Assembly: GCF_002968635.1 (NCBI RefSeq)
Contig: NZ_PVBN01000001.1
Location: forward strand, 828,310 to 892,309
From: Neorhizobium alkalisoli
GTDB taxonomy: Bacteria; Pseudomonadota; Alphaproteobacteria; Rhizobiales; Rhizobiaceae
Direction of reading: 5' to 3'
DNA: 64,000 nt
Both the position numbers and the translations under genes were made by a program. The notes under the pieces were generated by a model. The model did not search any database. It saw only the letters and a list, made by a program, of their open reading frames with translations, and was not told the origin of the DNA. This document shows, one piece after another, positions 50,049 to 59,062 of the stretch (within the stretch, counting starts at the first letter, position 1; each line of letters begins with the position of its first letter).

Positions 50049-51014
50049 ATGACGCGAAAGAAAATCCTGACCTACGTTACCCTGGTGATCGGCTTCGGCC
50101 TGGCTGGATATCTGCTCTATTACACCTTCCGCGAATATTCCCCTTCCGACATCACCGAATCGATAAGGGCAATCCCGACCTTCAACCTGATAACGGCGCT
50201 TGCCTTCGCGTTCGGCTCTTACCTCTGTCTGACCGGCTTCGACTGGATCGGCGTGCGGTATGTGAAGAACGATCTCGCCTATCCGAAGATCGCGCTCGCC
50301 TCCTTCATCAGCTTGTCGATCGGTCAGAGCGTCGGCCTTTCCGGCTTGAGCAGCGGCGCCTTGCGTTACCGCTATTACGCCCATTGGGGCATGAATACCG
50401 AGGATGTCGCCAAGATCGTGCTGCTCTCCGGCGTCACCGTCGGCATTGGCATGATGGTGCTCTCGGGAATAGTCCTGGTCATCAATCCGAAGGATGCGGC
50501 GGCCGTATTGCGGCTAGGTGAAAGCGCCGTGGTCGGGATAGGGGTTGCCTGCCTCGTCGCCACGGTGGTTTACCTCGCTCTCGCCGCGTTCCTCCGTACG
50601 CCTTTGAAGATTCGCGCCTGGACGTTCCAGATGCCGACCTGGCAGATCGCAGTCGCTCAGGTCGTGATCGGCACCATCAATTTCGCGCTGGTCTCTGCTT
50701 GCCTTCGCGAAGTTATGGCCGCAACCGCTGATGTCAGCTACCTGAAGGCAGCAACGGCGTTCGTGCTCGCCAATCTGGCGATCATCATCACCCATGCGCC
50801 GGGCGGTCTTGGCGTGCTGGAGGCGACGGTGAGGCACGTCATGGGAGACCAGGCCTCGATCGGCTCTCTCGTCGCCTTCCGGGTGATCTATTTCTTCATC
50901 CCGTTTTTCATCGGACTGCCGCTGTCGCTGATCGTCGAAGGCGTCTTCCGCGCCAAGAAGGCAAAACAGTCTTCGACGGAACGGCTTCGGATGAGCGACC
51001 CGTCGTCGGTTTGA
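50049..51014 (+). CDS. YbhN/UPF0104-like membrane protein, second copy
   Basis: This 321-residue inner-membrane protein of the LPG-synthase TM-domain family has about eight helices. Family marks are SLSIGQSVGLSGLSSGALRYRY (the conserved basic Arg pair after the third to fourth helix) and IITHAPGGLGVLEATVRHVM (PGGLG motif). It has no aminoacyl-transferase domain. An in-frame GTG at 50034 is possible, but the ATG at 50049 is nearer to a GAGCGGG site. Relatives are linked to phospholipid or isoprenoid-lipid transport; the role here is unknown. It is more typical of the family than the copy at 29783. Confidence 0.84.
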   Translation: MTRKKILTYVTLVIGFGLAGYLLYYTFREYSPSDITESIRAIPTFNLITALAFAFGSYLCLTGFDWIGVRYVKNDLAYPKIALASFISLSIGQSVGLSGLSSGALRYRYYAHWGMNTEDVAKIVLLSGVTVGIGMMVLSGIVLVINPKDAAAVLRLGESAVVGIGVACLVATVVYLALAAFLRTPLKIRAWTFQMPTWQIAVAQVVIGTINFALVSACLREVMAATADVSYLKAATAFVLANLAIIITHAPGGLGVLEATVRHVMGDQASIGSLVAFRVIYFFIPFFIGLPLSLIVEGVFRAKKAKQSSTERLRMSDPSSV

Positions 51015-51074
51015 TCGCTTTGGCGACTTGCCCAAGGCGAAATATTCGGCAGGCATAAAAAGGATTTCGCATAC

Positions 51075-51488
51075 ATGGCGGCCAGCGCCACGATGTTCGT
51101 TCAAACTTTCTTCCATGGCACGCGGGCGGATTTGAAACCCGGCGATCAGATTCTTGTCGGCTATCGGTCAAACTTCATTGCTGATCCGCTGTCCTGGGTT
51201 TATTTTTCCGCGACCTTGGACGCCGCGATCTGGGGAGCTGAACTTACAGCGGGCGGCGAGCGGCAACGCATCTACGTCGTGGAGCCAACCGGAACGGTCG
51301 AGGATGACCCCAATCTGACGGACAAGAGGTTCCCTGGTAATCCCACATTGTCCTATCGATCCCGCGAACCACTACGCGTCATCGGCGAAGTGACCGGATG
51401 GCAGGGGCATTCGCCCGAACAGGTCCAGCAGATGAAGGAGGGGCTCGCCCGCCTCACGGCCGAAGGAGCCAACACGATCATCGACTGA
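51075..51488 (+). CDS. arr: NAD(+)--rifampin ADP-ribosyltransferase
   Basis: This 137-residue enzyme inactivates rifampin by ADP-ribosylation. The full Arr pattern is present: TFFHGTRADLKPGDQI (NAD-binding His14), GYRSNFIADPLSWVYFSATL, AIWGAELTAGGERQRIYVVE, DDPNLTDKRFPGNPT and EVTGWQGHSPEQVQQM, ending in a helical tail. The length is that of Arr-ms and Arr-2. The ATG at 51075 has AAAGGA ten bases upstream. It is not in an integron (no attC or integrase) and its neighbours are chromosomal, so it looks native. It is convergent with ada. Confidence 0.93.
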   Translation: MAASATMFVQTFFHGTRADLKPGDQILVGYRSNFIADPLSWVYFSATLDAAIWGAELTAGGERQRIYVVEPTGTVEDDPNLTDKRFPGNPTLSYRSREPLRVIGEVTGWQGHSPEQVQQMKEGLARLTAEGANTIID

Positions 51489-51546
51489 CCGTTTTGGCAG
51501 AAAGGCGGGTGCTTTGGCGCAGTGAACCGCCGAACGATTGGAGCAC

Positions 51547-52608
51547 CTAGCCAATCCTGACCGCCATCCGTCGCTCGTGTTCGAGAAGCCAGCGCTTCCG
51601 CCACAATCCTCCGCCATAACCCGTCAGGCTGCCGTCTGCGCCGAGAACCCGGTGGCAGGGGATGACGATGGCGAGCTGGTTCGCGCCATTGGCGCCTGCC
51701 ACCGCGCGGGTGGAGGAGGGTAGGCCGAGACCTGCGGCAATCGCACCATAGGTGCGCGACGCGCCGACGGGAATCTCCCGGAGTGCTGCCCAGATTTGCC
51801 GCTGGAAAGGCGAGCCATGGCCGGCAATCCTCGTCCGGAAGCCGCGATCCTCGCCCGCGAAATATGCCCCGAGTTCGGCCTCGATCTCGTCGATCGGCGG
51901 ATGCCGTCCCATCGCGATGCCGCTTCCGGTGAATGTCTGAAGCTTCTTGATTTCCGCAGGCAGCGCTTTGCGTTCGGCGAATTCGAGAAGATGGAGTGCA
52001 TGCTGGTCGGCGATCGCCATCATCGGGCCGATCGGTGTCTCGATCCAGTCGGCCCTGAGCAGCGCTTTGTCGCGCAGGTTGGCGGGAGCGGCTCCGAAGA
52101 GCCTGGTCACGGCGCTGCGGAAACCGCTGCCGGATTCGTAGCCCGCGTCGAGCTGCGCATCGATGACGCTGGCGCCCGACGTCAACGTCTCGGCAGCCTT
52201 CCCCATGCGCCTCAGCCGGGCGATCTCCAGGAAGCTCATCCCGAACTGCCGCTTGAAGGCGCGGCGGGCGGTCGAGGGATCGATGCCGAGAGCGGCAACG
52301 TCATCCTCGCCCCAGCGGCGGTGCGGCTCCGCGTCGAGCGCCTGAACAAGCCGGGTGACCATCGGATCGGCCTCTCCGAGCTTCAGCATCGGGCGGCAGC
52401 GGCTGCAGGGGCGGAAGCCTGCCTCCAGGCACTGGGCGATCGTGTCGTAGAAGGTGGTGTTCTTCCGCTTCGGCTTGCGGGCAGGGCAGGTGAGGCGGCA
52501 GAAGATGCCGGTCGTCCTCACCGCTGCCCAGGCAAAACCCTCATAGGCTGCGTCGCGGGCGACCAGCGCATCGTAGAGAATGTCGTCGTTGGGGCGTTCG
52601 AAAAGCAT
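51547..52608 (-). CDS. ada: bifunctional Ada regulator / O6-methylguanine-DNA methyltransferase
   Basis: This suicide repair protein and transcription activator of the adaptive response has 353 residues in three parts. The zinc/phosphotriester domain has Cys37, Cys41, Cys68 and Cys71 (FCRLTCPARKP and RPCSRCRPM). An AraC-type helix-turn-helix follows (AGYESGSGFRSAVTRLFG). The methyltransferase domain has its acceptor Cys at about 318 in AIVIPCHRVLG. All key residues are present, so both activities are expected. It is a monocistronic gene, convergent with arr. Confidence 0.95.
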   Translation of the reverse strand: MLFERPNDDILYDALVARDAAYEGFAWAAVRTTGIFCRLTCPARKPKRKNTTFYDTIAQCLEAGFRPCSRCRPMLKLGEADPMVTRLVQALDAEPHRRWGEDDVAALGIDPSTARRAFKRQFGMSFLEIARLRRMGKAAETLTSGASVIDAQLDAGYESGSGFRSAVTRLFGAAPANLRDKALLRADWIETPIGPMMAIADQHALHLLEFAERKALPAEIKKLQTFTGSGIAMGRHPPIDEIEAELGAYFAGEDRGFRTRIAGHGSPFQRQIWAALREIPVGASRTYGAIAAGLGLPSSTRAVAGANGANQLAIVIPCHRVLGADGSLTGYGGGLWRKRWLLEHERRMAVRIG

Positions 52609-52631
52609 GGCACTTTTCTAACCTGGAATTG

Positions 52632-52660
52632 AAAAAGGCGCCGCCGAAAAACGGGCGCCT
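52632..52660 (-). terminator. terminator downstream of the NYN-domain gene
   Basis: A perfect 7-bp stem (AGGCGCC/GGCGCCT) with an 11-nt loop is followed on the minus strand by TTTTTC. It lies 21 bp past the NYN stop and 24 bp before the ada start. Confidence 0.75.
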
Positions 52661-52680
52661 ATTCCTCTTTTCTGGCTCGC

Positions 52681-53256
52681 TCAGAGATCGACGTGTTCAG
52701 CCGGTTCCGTCGGCCGCGGAGGGCGTTCGGAAGGGTCGCGGCCGACTTCGGCCTTGAGCGTCATCAGGTCGATGAAGTGGTCGGCCTGGCGGCGCAGGTC
52801 GTCGGCGATCATCGGCGGCTGCGTCTGCATGGTCGAGACGACCGAAACCTTGCGGCCCCTGCGCTGCAGGGCTTCCACCAGCGTGGTGAAATCGCCGTCG
52901 CCGGAAAACAGCACGAGGTGGTCGACGGTTTCGGACTGTTCCATGGCGTCGATCGCCAGTTCGATGTCCATGTTGCCCTTGACCTTCCGGCGCCCCATGG
53001 AATCGGTGAATTCCTTGGCAGGCTTGGTGATGACCTTGTAGCCGTTGTAGTCGAGCCAGTCGATCAGCGGACGGATGGAGGAATATTCCTGGTCTTCGAT
53101 CAGGGCGGTGTAGTAATAGGCCCGGAGGAGATAGCCGCGTTTCTGGAAAGCCTTCAACAGTTTGCGATAGTCTATATCGAAGCCGAGGCTTTTCGAGGCA
53201 GCGTAAAGATTGGCGCCGTCAATAAAGAGAGCAATCTTCTCCCTTGGGTCAAACAT
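52681..53256 (-). CDS. NYN-domain protein (LabA/DUF88-like, predicted nuclease)
   Basis: This 191-residue protein has a PIN-like NYN fold predicted to act on RNA. The acidic active-site residues are visible in KIALFIDGANLYAASKSLGF (Asp14), KGNMDIELAIDAMEQSETVD and LVLFSGDGDFTTLVEALQRR. The C-terminal tail is Pro/Arg-rich and probably disordered. It is divergent from rpoZ and is commonly found at this place in rhizobia. The biological target is not known. Confidence 0.88.
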   Translation of the reverse strand: MFDPREKIALFIDGANLYAASKSLGFDIDYRKLLKAFQKRGYLLRAYYYTALIEDQEYSSIRPLIDWLDYNGYKVITKPAKEFTDSMGRRKVKGNMDIELAIDAMEQSETVDHLVLFSGDGDFTTLVEALQRRGRKVSVVSTMQTQPPMIADDLRRQADHFIDLMTLKAEVGRDPSERPPRPTEPAEHVDL

Positions 53257-53545
53257 ATGGTCTCCATCCCCTTGTTCTTATAAACCTGCTTGGCAGGCAG
53301 AGCTTTGGTCAATATTTTTGAACCAAACCTCCCGAATAATCCACTACATTAAGAACTATTCATATAACTGTCATTTATGGCACGATTCGCAATAATCCAA
53401 GCAGCTTGCGGTTGAATCGGGCTGTCGCCCCCAGGAGTCATCGGCGGGGGGAAACGAAGACTGGGTCAGGAAAAACTTGAATTTGCCGTGCAATGGCTGT
53501 ATCGGGCGTATCAATTCCGAAAATCCATGACCCAAAGGACAGGCA

Positions 53546-53953
53546 ATGGCCCGTGTCACAGTAGAAGATTGCATTGACAAAGTCGATAATCGTTTCGAGC
53601 TGGTTCTGCTCGCGAGCCACCGCGCCCGCCAGATTTCCCAGGGTGCTTCGATCACGATCGACCGCGACAATGACAAGAATCCGGTTGTCGCCCTTCGGGA
53701 AATCGCCGACGAGACGCTTTCCCCCGACGACCTCAAGGAAGACCTCATCCACTCGTTGCAGAAGCACGTCGAAGTGGACGAGCCGGAGCCCGATCCGGCT
53801 TCGCTGATCGCTGCCGGCGGCGTTGCCGTGGCATCCGACCGCGACGAGGACGTGGATCTTCCGGAGACCGTTACTTTCGATCAGATGTCGGAAGAAGAAC
53901 TGCTCGCCGGCATCGAAGGCCTCGTGCCGCCGGAAAAGAGCGACGATTACTAA
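53546..53953 (+). CDS. rpoZ: DNA-directed RNA polymerase omega subunit
   Basis: This 135-residue omega subunit aids polymerase assembly and forms part of the ppGpp site. The core [46 protein letters not shown] is standard. An acidic C-terminal extension (about residues 70-135, rich in Asp/Glu) is typical of alphaproteobacteria. The ATG has AAAGGA six bases upstream. Its place just before rsh brings together two parts of the stringent response. Confidence 0.97.
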   Translation: MARVTVEDCIDKVDNRFELVLLASHRARQISQGASITIDRDNDKNPVVALREIADETLSPDDLKEDLIHSLQKHVEVDEPEPDPASLIAAGGVAVASDRDEDVDLPETVTFDQMSEEELLAGIEGLVPPEKSDDY

Positions 53954-54111
53954 GCGAAACATTCGCTTAGCAAGTTTTCGTTCATTCTCTCGCCCTAATC
54001 TGCTTGAATGTTTTATGATGGCTGCGCCAATCTTCACGGTTGGCGCGCCATTTTCTTTTCGTCCGGCGCCCATTTGCGGGCACTGAAGCGGTATCGAGGA
54101 CATTTTTCAGG

Positions 54112-56325
54112 ATGATGCGGCAATACGAGCTCGTGGAGCGGGTTCAGAAGTATAAACCCGACGCCAACGAAGCTCTGCTCAACAAGGCCTATGTCTATGC
54201 CATGCAGAAGCATGGCCAGCAGAAGCGCGCCAGCGGCGATCCCTATATTTCCCATCCGCTGGAAGTCGCCGCCATCCTGACCGACATGCATCTCGACGAG
54301 TCGACCATCGCCGTCGCGCTTCTGCACGATACCATCGAGGATACCACCGCCACCCGTGCCGAGATCGACGAACTGTTCGGCGAGGATATCGGCCGGCTGG
54401 TCGAAGGGCTCACCAAGCTGAAGCGGCTCGACCTGGTGTCGAAGAAGGCGAAGCAGGCGGAAAACCTTCGCAAGCTGCTGCTCGCCATCTCCGACGACGT
54501 GCGCGTCCTTCTCGTCAAGCTCGCCGACCGGCTGCACAACATGCGCACGCTCGAGCACATGAAGGCGGAGCAGAAGGCGCGCATTTCGGAAGAGACGATG
54601 GACATCTATGCGCCGCTTGCCGGCCGCATGGGTATGCAGGACATGCGCGACGAGCTGGAGGATCTGTCCTTCCGCTACATGAATCCGGAGGCCTACGAGA
54701 CCGTCACCAAACGGCTCGTGGATCTGGAGGCGCGCAACGAGGGCCTGATCAAGAAGATCGAGGACGAACTGCGCGAGCTGCTGATCGCCAACGGGCTCAC
54801 CGACACCTATGTCAAGGGGCGGCAGAAGAAGCCCTATTCGGTGTTCCGCAAGATGCAGTCGAAGTCGCTCTCGTTCGAGCAGCTCTCCGACGTGTACGGC
54901 TTCCGCATCATCGTCGACAATGTCCCGTCCTGCTACCGCGCGCTCGGCATCGTCCACACCCGATGGCGCGTGGTGCCGGGCCGCTTCAAGGATTATATCT
55001 CCAATCCGAAGCAGAACGACTACCGCTCCATCCATACGACGATCGTCGGCCCGTCGCGCCAGCGCATCGAGCTGCAGATCCGCACGCAACTCATGCAGGA
55101 GATCGCCGAATACGGTATTGCCGCCCACGCCCTTTACAAGGACGGCAAGGGCGGAGAACTCCTTCCGAGGGAATCGAACGCCTATTCCTGGCTGCGCCAT
55201 ACGATCGAATCGCTTGCCGAAGGCGACAGCCCCGAGGAATTCCTGGAGCATACCAAGCTCGAACTCTTCCAGGATCAGGTCTTCTGTTTCACGCCCAAGG
55301 GGAAGCTGATTGCGCTGCCGCGCGGCGCCACCCCGATCGATTTCGCCTATGCGGTGCACACCAATATCGGCGACACCACCGTCGGAGCCAAGATCAACGG
55401 CCGGATCATGCCGCTCGTGACCAGGCTCAACAACGGCGACGAAGTGGAAATCATCCGCTCCGGCGTGCAGGTGCCGCCTGCCGCCTGGGAGGAAATCGTC
55501 GTCACCGGCAAGGCGCGCTCGGCCATCCGTCGTGCCACCCGCATGGCGATTCGCAAGCAATATGCGGGCCTCGGGCACCGGATCCTGGAGCGCACTTTCG
55601 AGCGCACCGGCAAGGTTTTCTCCCGCGAGGCTTTGAAGCCGGCGCTCCATCGGCTGGCATACAAGGATGTCGAGGATGCGATCGCCGCCGTCGGACGCGG
55701 CGAGCTCTCCTCGCTCGACGTGCTGCGCGCCGTCTTCCCGGATTACAAGGACGAGCGCGTCACCGTGAAGCCTGCCGATGACGGCTGGTTCAACATGCGC
55801 AGCGCCTCCGGCATGATCTTCAAGCTGCCGAACCAGAGGGCCGTCGCGCCGGAGGAAATCGAGGCCGGACTGGATCCGCTGCCGATCCGCGGCCTGTCCG
55901 GCAATATGGAAGTCCGGTTCGCGCCAAGCGGCGCTGTACCCGGCGACCGCATCGTCGGCATCATGGAAACGGACAAGGCGATCACCATCTATCCGATCCA
56001 GGCTTCTGCCCTGCAGCGTTTCGATGACCAGCCGGAGCGGTGGATCGACGTGCGCTGGGACCTCGACGAGGCGAACAAGTCGCGGTTTTCTGCAAAGATC
56101 GAGGTCAACACACTGAACGAGCCCGGCACGCTTGCGACCGTCACTCAGACGATCGCCCGTCTCGACATTAATATCCGCACGCTGGCGATGGGCAGCAACC
56201 GCGCCGCCGATTTCTCCGAGATCAGCATGGAGGTCGAGGTCTGGGACCTGCGGCAGCTCAACCAGCTTCTCTTGCAGTTGAAGGAACTCGACTGCGTCGC
56301 GAATTTGAAGCGGGTGTATGACTGA
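54112..56325 (+). CDS. rsh: RelA/SpoT homologue, bifunctional (p)ppGpp synthetase/hydrolase
   Basis: This 737-residue alarmone enzyme has the hydrolase HD domain first (SHPLEVAAILTDMHLDESTI, then LLHDTIEDTTATRAEIDELF). The synthetase domain follows (YGFRIIVDNVPSCYRALGIV, YRSIHTTIVGPSRQRIELQI), then TGS (FTPKGKLIALPRGATPIDFA) and a C-terminal ACT domain (LNEPGTLATVTQTIARLDIN). Both catalytic halves are intact, so it is the long bifunctional Rsh of alphaproteobacteria. The ATG-ATG start at 54112 gives MMRQYELVERVQKY; the frame to 54040 lacks homology. It controls nutrient stress, and in rhizobia symbiosis as well. Confidence 0.96.
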   Translation: MMRQYELVERVQKYKPDANEALLNKAYVYAMQKHGQQKRASGDPYISHPLEVAAILTDMHLDESTIAVALLHDTIEDTTATRAEIDELFGEDIGRLVEGLTKLKRLDLVSKKAKQAENLRKLLLAISDDVRVLLVKLADRLHNMRTLEHMKAEQKARISEETMDIYAPLAGRMGMQDMRDELEDLSFRYMNPEAYETVTKRLVDLEARNEGLIKKIEDELRELLIANGLTDTYVKGRQKKPYSVFRKMQSKSLSFEQLSDVYGFRIIVDNVPSCYRALGIVHTRWRVVPGRFKDYISNPKQNDYRSIHTTIVGPSRQRIELQIRTQLMQEIAEYGIAAHALYKDGKGGELLPRESNAYSWLRHTIESLAEGDSPEEFLEHTKLELFQDQVFCFTPKGKLIALPRGATPIDFAYAVHTNIGDTTVGAKINGRIMPLVTRLNNGDEVEIIRSGVQVPPAAWEEIVVTGKARSAIRRATRMAIRKQYAGLGHRILERTFERTGKVFSREALKPALHRLAYKDVEDAIAAVGRGELSSLDVLRAVFPDYKDERVTVKPADDGWFNMRSASGMIFKLPNQRAVAPEEIEAGLDPLPIRGLSGNMEVRFAPSGAVPGDRIVGIMETDKAITIYPIQASALQRFDDQPERWIDVRWDLDEANKSRFSAKIEVNTLNEPGTLATVTQTIARLDINIRTLAMGSNRAADFSEISMEVEVWDLRQLNQLLLQLKELDCVANLKRVYD

Positions 56326-56349
56326 GGCGTCCCCGGCTAAGGCTCTCTG

Positions 56350-56586
56350 CTAGGCATAGGCTCCGGAAATCAGGAGGATGGCTCCGACAGCCATCATCGC
56401 CACACCCGGCCAGTTCCTACTGAGGCTCAGGAAACCGACGCCCTGATGTCGGGGTTCCAGGGTCGGCTTCGTGTCGCCCTGGCCGGAACGATGCGGCTCG
56501 CTGAGCCGGCGACGAGCCAGGGCTCCACGAAACAGGTACAGCAATCCGGCAACGAACAGGATTGATCCAAAAACAATCGTCGACAC
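56350..56586 (-). CDS. small two-helix membrane protein, 78 aa
   Basis: A GTG start at 56586 is chosen because AAAGGAGGTG, an almost perfect Shine-Dalgarno sequence, lies eight to nine bases upstream. The resulting 78 residues are MSTIVFGSILFVAGLLYLFR (helix 1), a charged loop with ARRRLSEPHRSGQGDTKPTL, and helix 2 NWPGVAMMAVGAILLISG. The frame stays open to 56805, but that part lacks coding character and start signals. It is convergent with rsh. The function is unknown. Confidence 0.6.
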   Translation of the reverse strand: MSTIVFGSILFVAGLLYLFRGALARRRLSEPHRSGQGDTKPTLEPRHQGVGFLSLSRNWPGVAMMAVGAILLISGAYA

Positions 56587-56808
56587 CTGAGTCCACCTCC
56601 TTTGGACCCCGCCCGACCAGTATAGCGGAAAGACGCGCGAGTGGGGAGTAGGCACGGTTTTGCGGGAGATGTCGAATGTTCGAAGGGTGGCCTTTGCTGC
56701 CGGCTCGTTATCCGTTGCCCATTTTTCAATCCGCCCAGCTATCCGCCATGCTTCCGGCGCAAGGCTGATCAGCGGTTCCCGCGTTGGTAAAACGTCAGCG
56801 CGCATCTT

Positions 56809-56828
56809 ATATTGCTGCAGTGCAATAT
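56809..56828 (+). promoter_or_regulatory. TGC-rich inverted repeat upstream of the DUF3563 gene
   Basis: Arms ATATTGC and GCAATAT are perfect and separated by TGCAGT. The core TTGCTGCA-G-TGCA matches the element at 1268-1285 (TTGCTGCA-T-TGCA). It is centred about 32 bp before the ATG, a position that would block transcription or translation if bound. Confidence 0.45.
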
Positions 56829-56850
56829 GAGAGAGAAAGAAGAAACAATC

Positions 56851-57006
56851 ATGTTTGACTCAGTTCGCAAATTCGCCCGCGCCTTCCGCGTTCCCACAAC
56901 CCAGGACCGTGAAGTCGCCTATCTGAACGAAGCCCGCGACCGGATCGACCTCGAATACCGTATGCGCCAGATCGACCGCGGCATGTTCCGCAAGTCCGGC
57001 TTCTAA
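56851..57006 (+). CDS. DUF3563-family small protein, 51 aa
   Basis: This is a 51-residue charged helical protein: MFDSVRKFARAFRVPTTQDR, then EVAYLNEARDRIDLEYRMRQ and IDRGMFRKSGF. The EVAYLNEA...DLEYRMRQID pattern is the DUF3563 signature. The ATG at 56851 gives the typical start; the frame to 56812 overlaps the dyad. Family function is unknown. The upstream dyad resembles that of the small genes at 833-1202. Confidence 0.82.
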   Translation: MFDSVRKFARAFRVPTTQDREVAYLNEARDRIDLEYRMRQIDRGMFRKSGF

Positions 57007-57226
57007 CAGCCTGCCCGTCGTCCGCGCGGAAAGTGCCGCGCGGTTTGCAGATCTGCGCATCCGCAGACGATGCGCCCGGCATTCGGATCGCTTCCGCAGG
57101 AATGCCCAGGCGCGAGCGGCCAACTTTCGCCATCATCTTCGGCTTCGGCTATGGCCGTAAATTGATCCGAAGATTGCCGCGGCGTGAGGGACTGTGTCCC
57201 GTGCCGCCGAACGATGATAACACCCG

Positions 57227-57787
57227 ATGCCATTCCGCCGCCGCACCCCGCTCGGATTTCGTGACAGACTGCTTCGCGCAGTTCTGCCGACCAAGGGTTT
57301 TCGCCGCAGCCTCGATTATTATCGCCTGAAGGTGATGCGGATCGGCGGATCGCCGCACGCGGTCGCTGCCGGCCTTGCGGTCGGCGTGGTAAGCGCCTGG
57401 ACGCCGTTTCTCGGGCTTCACATGCTCCTCGCGATCCCGATCGCCTATTTGCTCGGCGGCAGCGTCATCGCCGCGGCGCTCGGCACGACATTCGCCAATC
57501 CGATCACCTGTCCCATCATCTGGCCGCTCACCTGGAAGATCGGCGAAGTCATGCTCGGCAACGAAGCCGCCGGCCATGACCGCCTGGATCTCGGCGCGCT
57601 TTTCCACCACCTCGACCTGTCGCAGCTCTGGCGGCCGATCCTGGAGCCGATGTTGATCGGCTCGCTGCCGCCGGGGGTTCTCTCGGGGCTTTTCTTCTAT
57701 GCCGTGACCTATTGGGCTGTGCGCAGCTTCCGCAACCGTCGCCGGCAACGCTTGACGGCGCGGGCCGGAACGCTCAAGTCAGTGTAA
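57227..57787 (+). CDS. DUF2062-family membrane protein
   Basis: This is a 186-residue membrane protein with three to four helices. A basic N-terminus ([20 protein letters not shown]) leads to [40 protein letters not shown] and the conserved [18 protein letters not shown]. These are DUF2062 markers. It sits between rsh and acpS in a conserved rhizobial order. The function is unknown; a link to lipid or cell-wall synthesis is guessed only from context. Confidence 0.9.
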   Translation: MPFRRRTPLGFRDRLLRAVLPTKGFRRSLDYYRLKVMRIGGSPHAVAAGLAVGVVSAWTPFLGLHMLLAIPIAYLLGGSVIAAALGTTFANPITCPIIWPLTWKIGEVMLGNEAAGHDRLDLGALFHHLDLSQLWRPILEPMLIGSLPPGVLSGLFFYAVTYWAVRSFRNRRRQRLTARAGTLKSV

Positions 57788-57818
57788 AACGCCACCGAGC
57801 GCACGAAGGAAGAATTTC

Positions 57819-58223
57819 ATGATCATCGGCATAGGCAGCGACCTGATTGACATCCGTCGAGTCGAAAAATCGATCGAGCGGTTCGGCGAGCGCTTCACCC
57901 ATCGCTGTTTTACCGAAATCGAGCGCACGAAATCTGACCGCCGCCAGAACCGGGCTGCATCCTATGCCAAGCGTTTCGCCGCCAAGGAGGCCTGTTCCAA
58001 GGCGCTCGGCACCGGCATGGCCCAGGGCGTGTTCTGGAGGGACATGGGTGTCGTCAATCTCCCGGGCGGCAAGCCGACCATGGTGCTCACCGGCGGCGCG
58101 TCGGAGCGCCTCGCCGAGATGATACCGGCAGGTCACGAACCCATCATCCACATCACCATCACCGATGAATACCCTTACGCCCAGGCCTTCGTGGTCATCG
58201 AGGCGAGACCTCTGGCCGGCTGA
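57819..58223 (+). CDS. acpS: holo-[acyl-carrier-protein] synthase
   Basis: This enzyme transfers 4'-phosphopantetheine from CoA to ACP. The 134 residues contain the two metal-site motifs [20 protein letters not shown] (Asp8) and [16 protein letters not shown] (Glu57). The end [19 protein letters not shown] forms the trimer interface. The length is standard. It belongs to the acpS-lepB-rnc-era run, all on the plus strand with short gaps. Confidence 0.97.
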   Translation: MIIGIGSDLIDIRRVEKSIERFGERFTHRCFTEIERTKSDRRQNRAASYAKRFAAKEACSKALGTGMAQGVFWRDMGVVNLPGGKPTMVLTGGASERLAEMIPAGHEPIIHITITDEYPYAQAFVVIEARPLAG

Positions 58224-58312
58224 TCTGCCACCCGTTACCCATCAGCCATTGCCGCCGCCCCGTGAAGGGGTTAGAAAGCGGCACTTTGCTGGAAAGAGAA
58301 AGAACTTTGAAC

Positions 58313-59062
58313 GTGTCCGAAAAAGCCCAGACCAAGCCGCAGAACAGCCTTTGGGAAAATATCAAGGTCATTATCCAGGCTTTGCTGCTGGCGATGGTGA
58401 TCCGCACCGTCCTCTTCCAGCCCTTCACCATTCCCTCCGGCTCGATGATGCCGACCCTGCTCGTGGGCGACTATATCTTCGTCAACAAGTTCGCCTACGG
58501 TTATTCGAAGTATTCGCTGCCGTTCTCGCCGAGCCTGTTTTCGGGCCGCATCTTCCAGTTCAGCGAGCCTGAGCGCGGCGACGTGATCGTCTTCCGCCTG
58601 CCGAGCCATCCGGATGTGGACTACATCAAGCGCCTGATCGGCCTGCCCGGCGACAAGGTGCAGGTCACTGACGGCGTGCTTCTGATCAATGGCAAGCCCG
58701 TGCCGAAGCAGGGTGACGGTACCTTCACCTCCGACTACAGCCTCGATCCGGGCACCAATGTGCCGGTCTTCCGCGAGACTCTCGAATCGGGCGTCACCTA
58801 CGACACGCTTGATCATTCGCCGGTCTCGCGCGGCGACAACACGCAGGAATTCACGGTTCCCGAAGGGCACTACTTCTTCATGGGCGACAACCGCGACAAT
58901 TCCCTCGACAGCCGCTTCGACGTCGGCATGGTGCCTGCCGAAAATCTGGTCGGCCGCGCCAGCATCATTTTCTTCTCGCTCGGTAACGACACCTCGTTCC
59001 GCGAAATCTGGAAATGGCCGACGAACATGCGCTGGGATCGGCTCTTCAAGGTCGTTCGGTGA
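58313..59062 (+). CDS. lepB: signal peptidase I
   Basis: This is a 249-residue inner-membrane leader peptidase. One N-terminal helix (IIQALLLAMVIRTVLF) leads to the catalytic Ser44 in PFTIPSGSMMPTLLVGD and the general base Lys106 in DYIKRLIGLPGDKVQV. Box E is MGDNRDNSLDSR. Start choice is uncertain: GTG at 58313 is used, while the TTG at 58307 is nearly as good and the track to 58262 has no ribosome site. The stop overlaps the rnc ATG by 1 bp, so they are translated together. Confidence 0.95.
   Translation: MSEKAQTKPQNSLWENIKVIIQALLLAMVIRTVLFQPFTIPSGSMMPTLLVGDYIFVNKFAYGYSKYSLPFSPSLFSGRIFQFSEPERGDVIVFRLPSHPDVDYIKRLIGLPGDKVQVTDGVLLINGKPVPKQGDGTFTSDYSLDPGTNVPVFRETLESGVTYDTLDHSPVSRGDNTQEFTVPEGHYFFMGDNRDNSLDSRFDVGMVPAENLVGRASIIFFSLGNDTSFREIWKWPTNMRWDRLFKVVR

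Noticed and set aside
54034..55650. 538-residue open frame on the minus strand
   Set aside because: Antisense to rsh; composition typical of a shadow frame.
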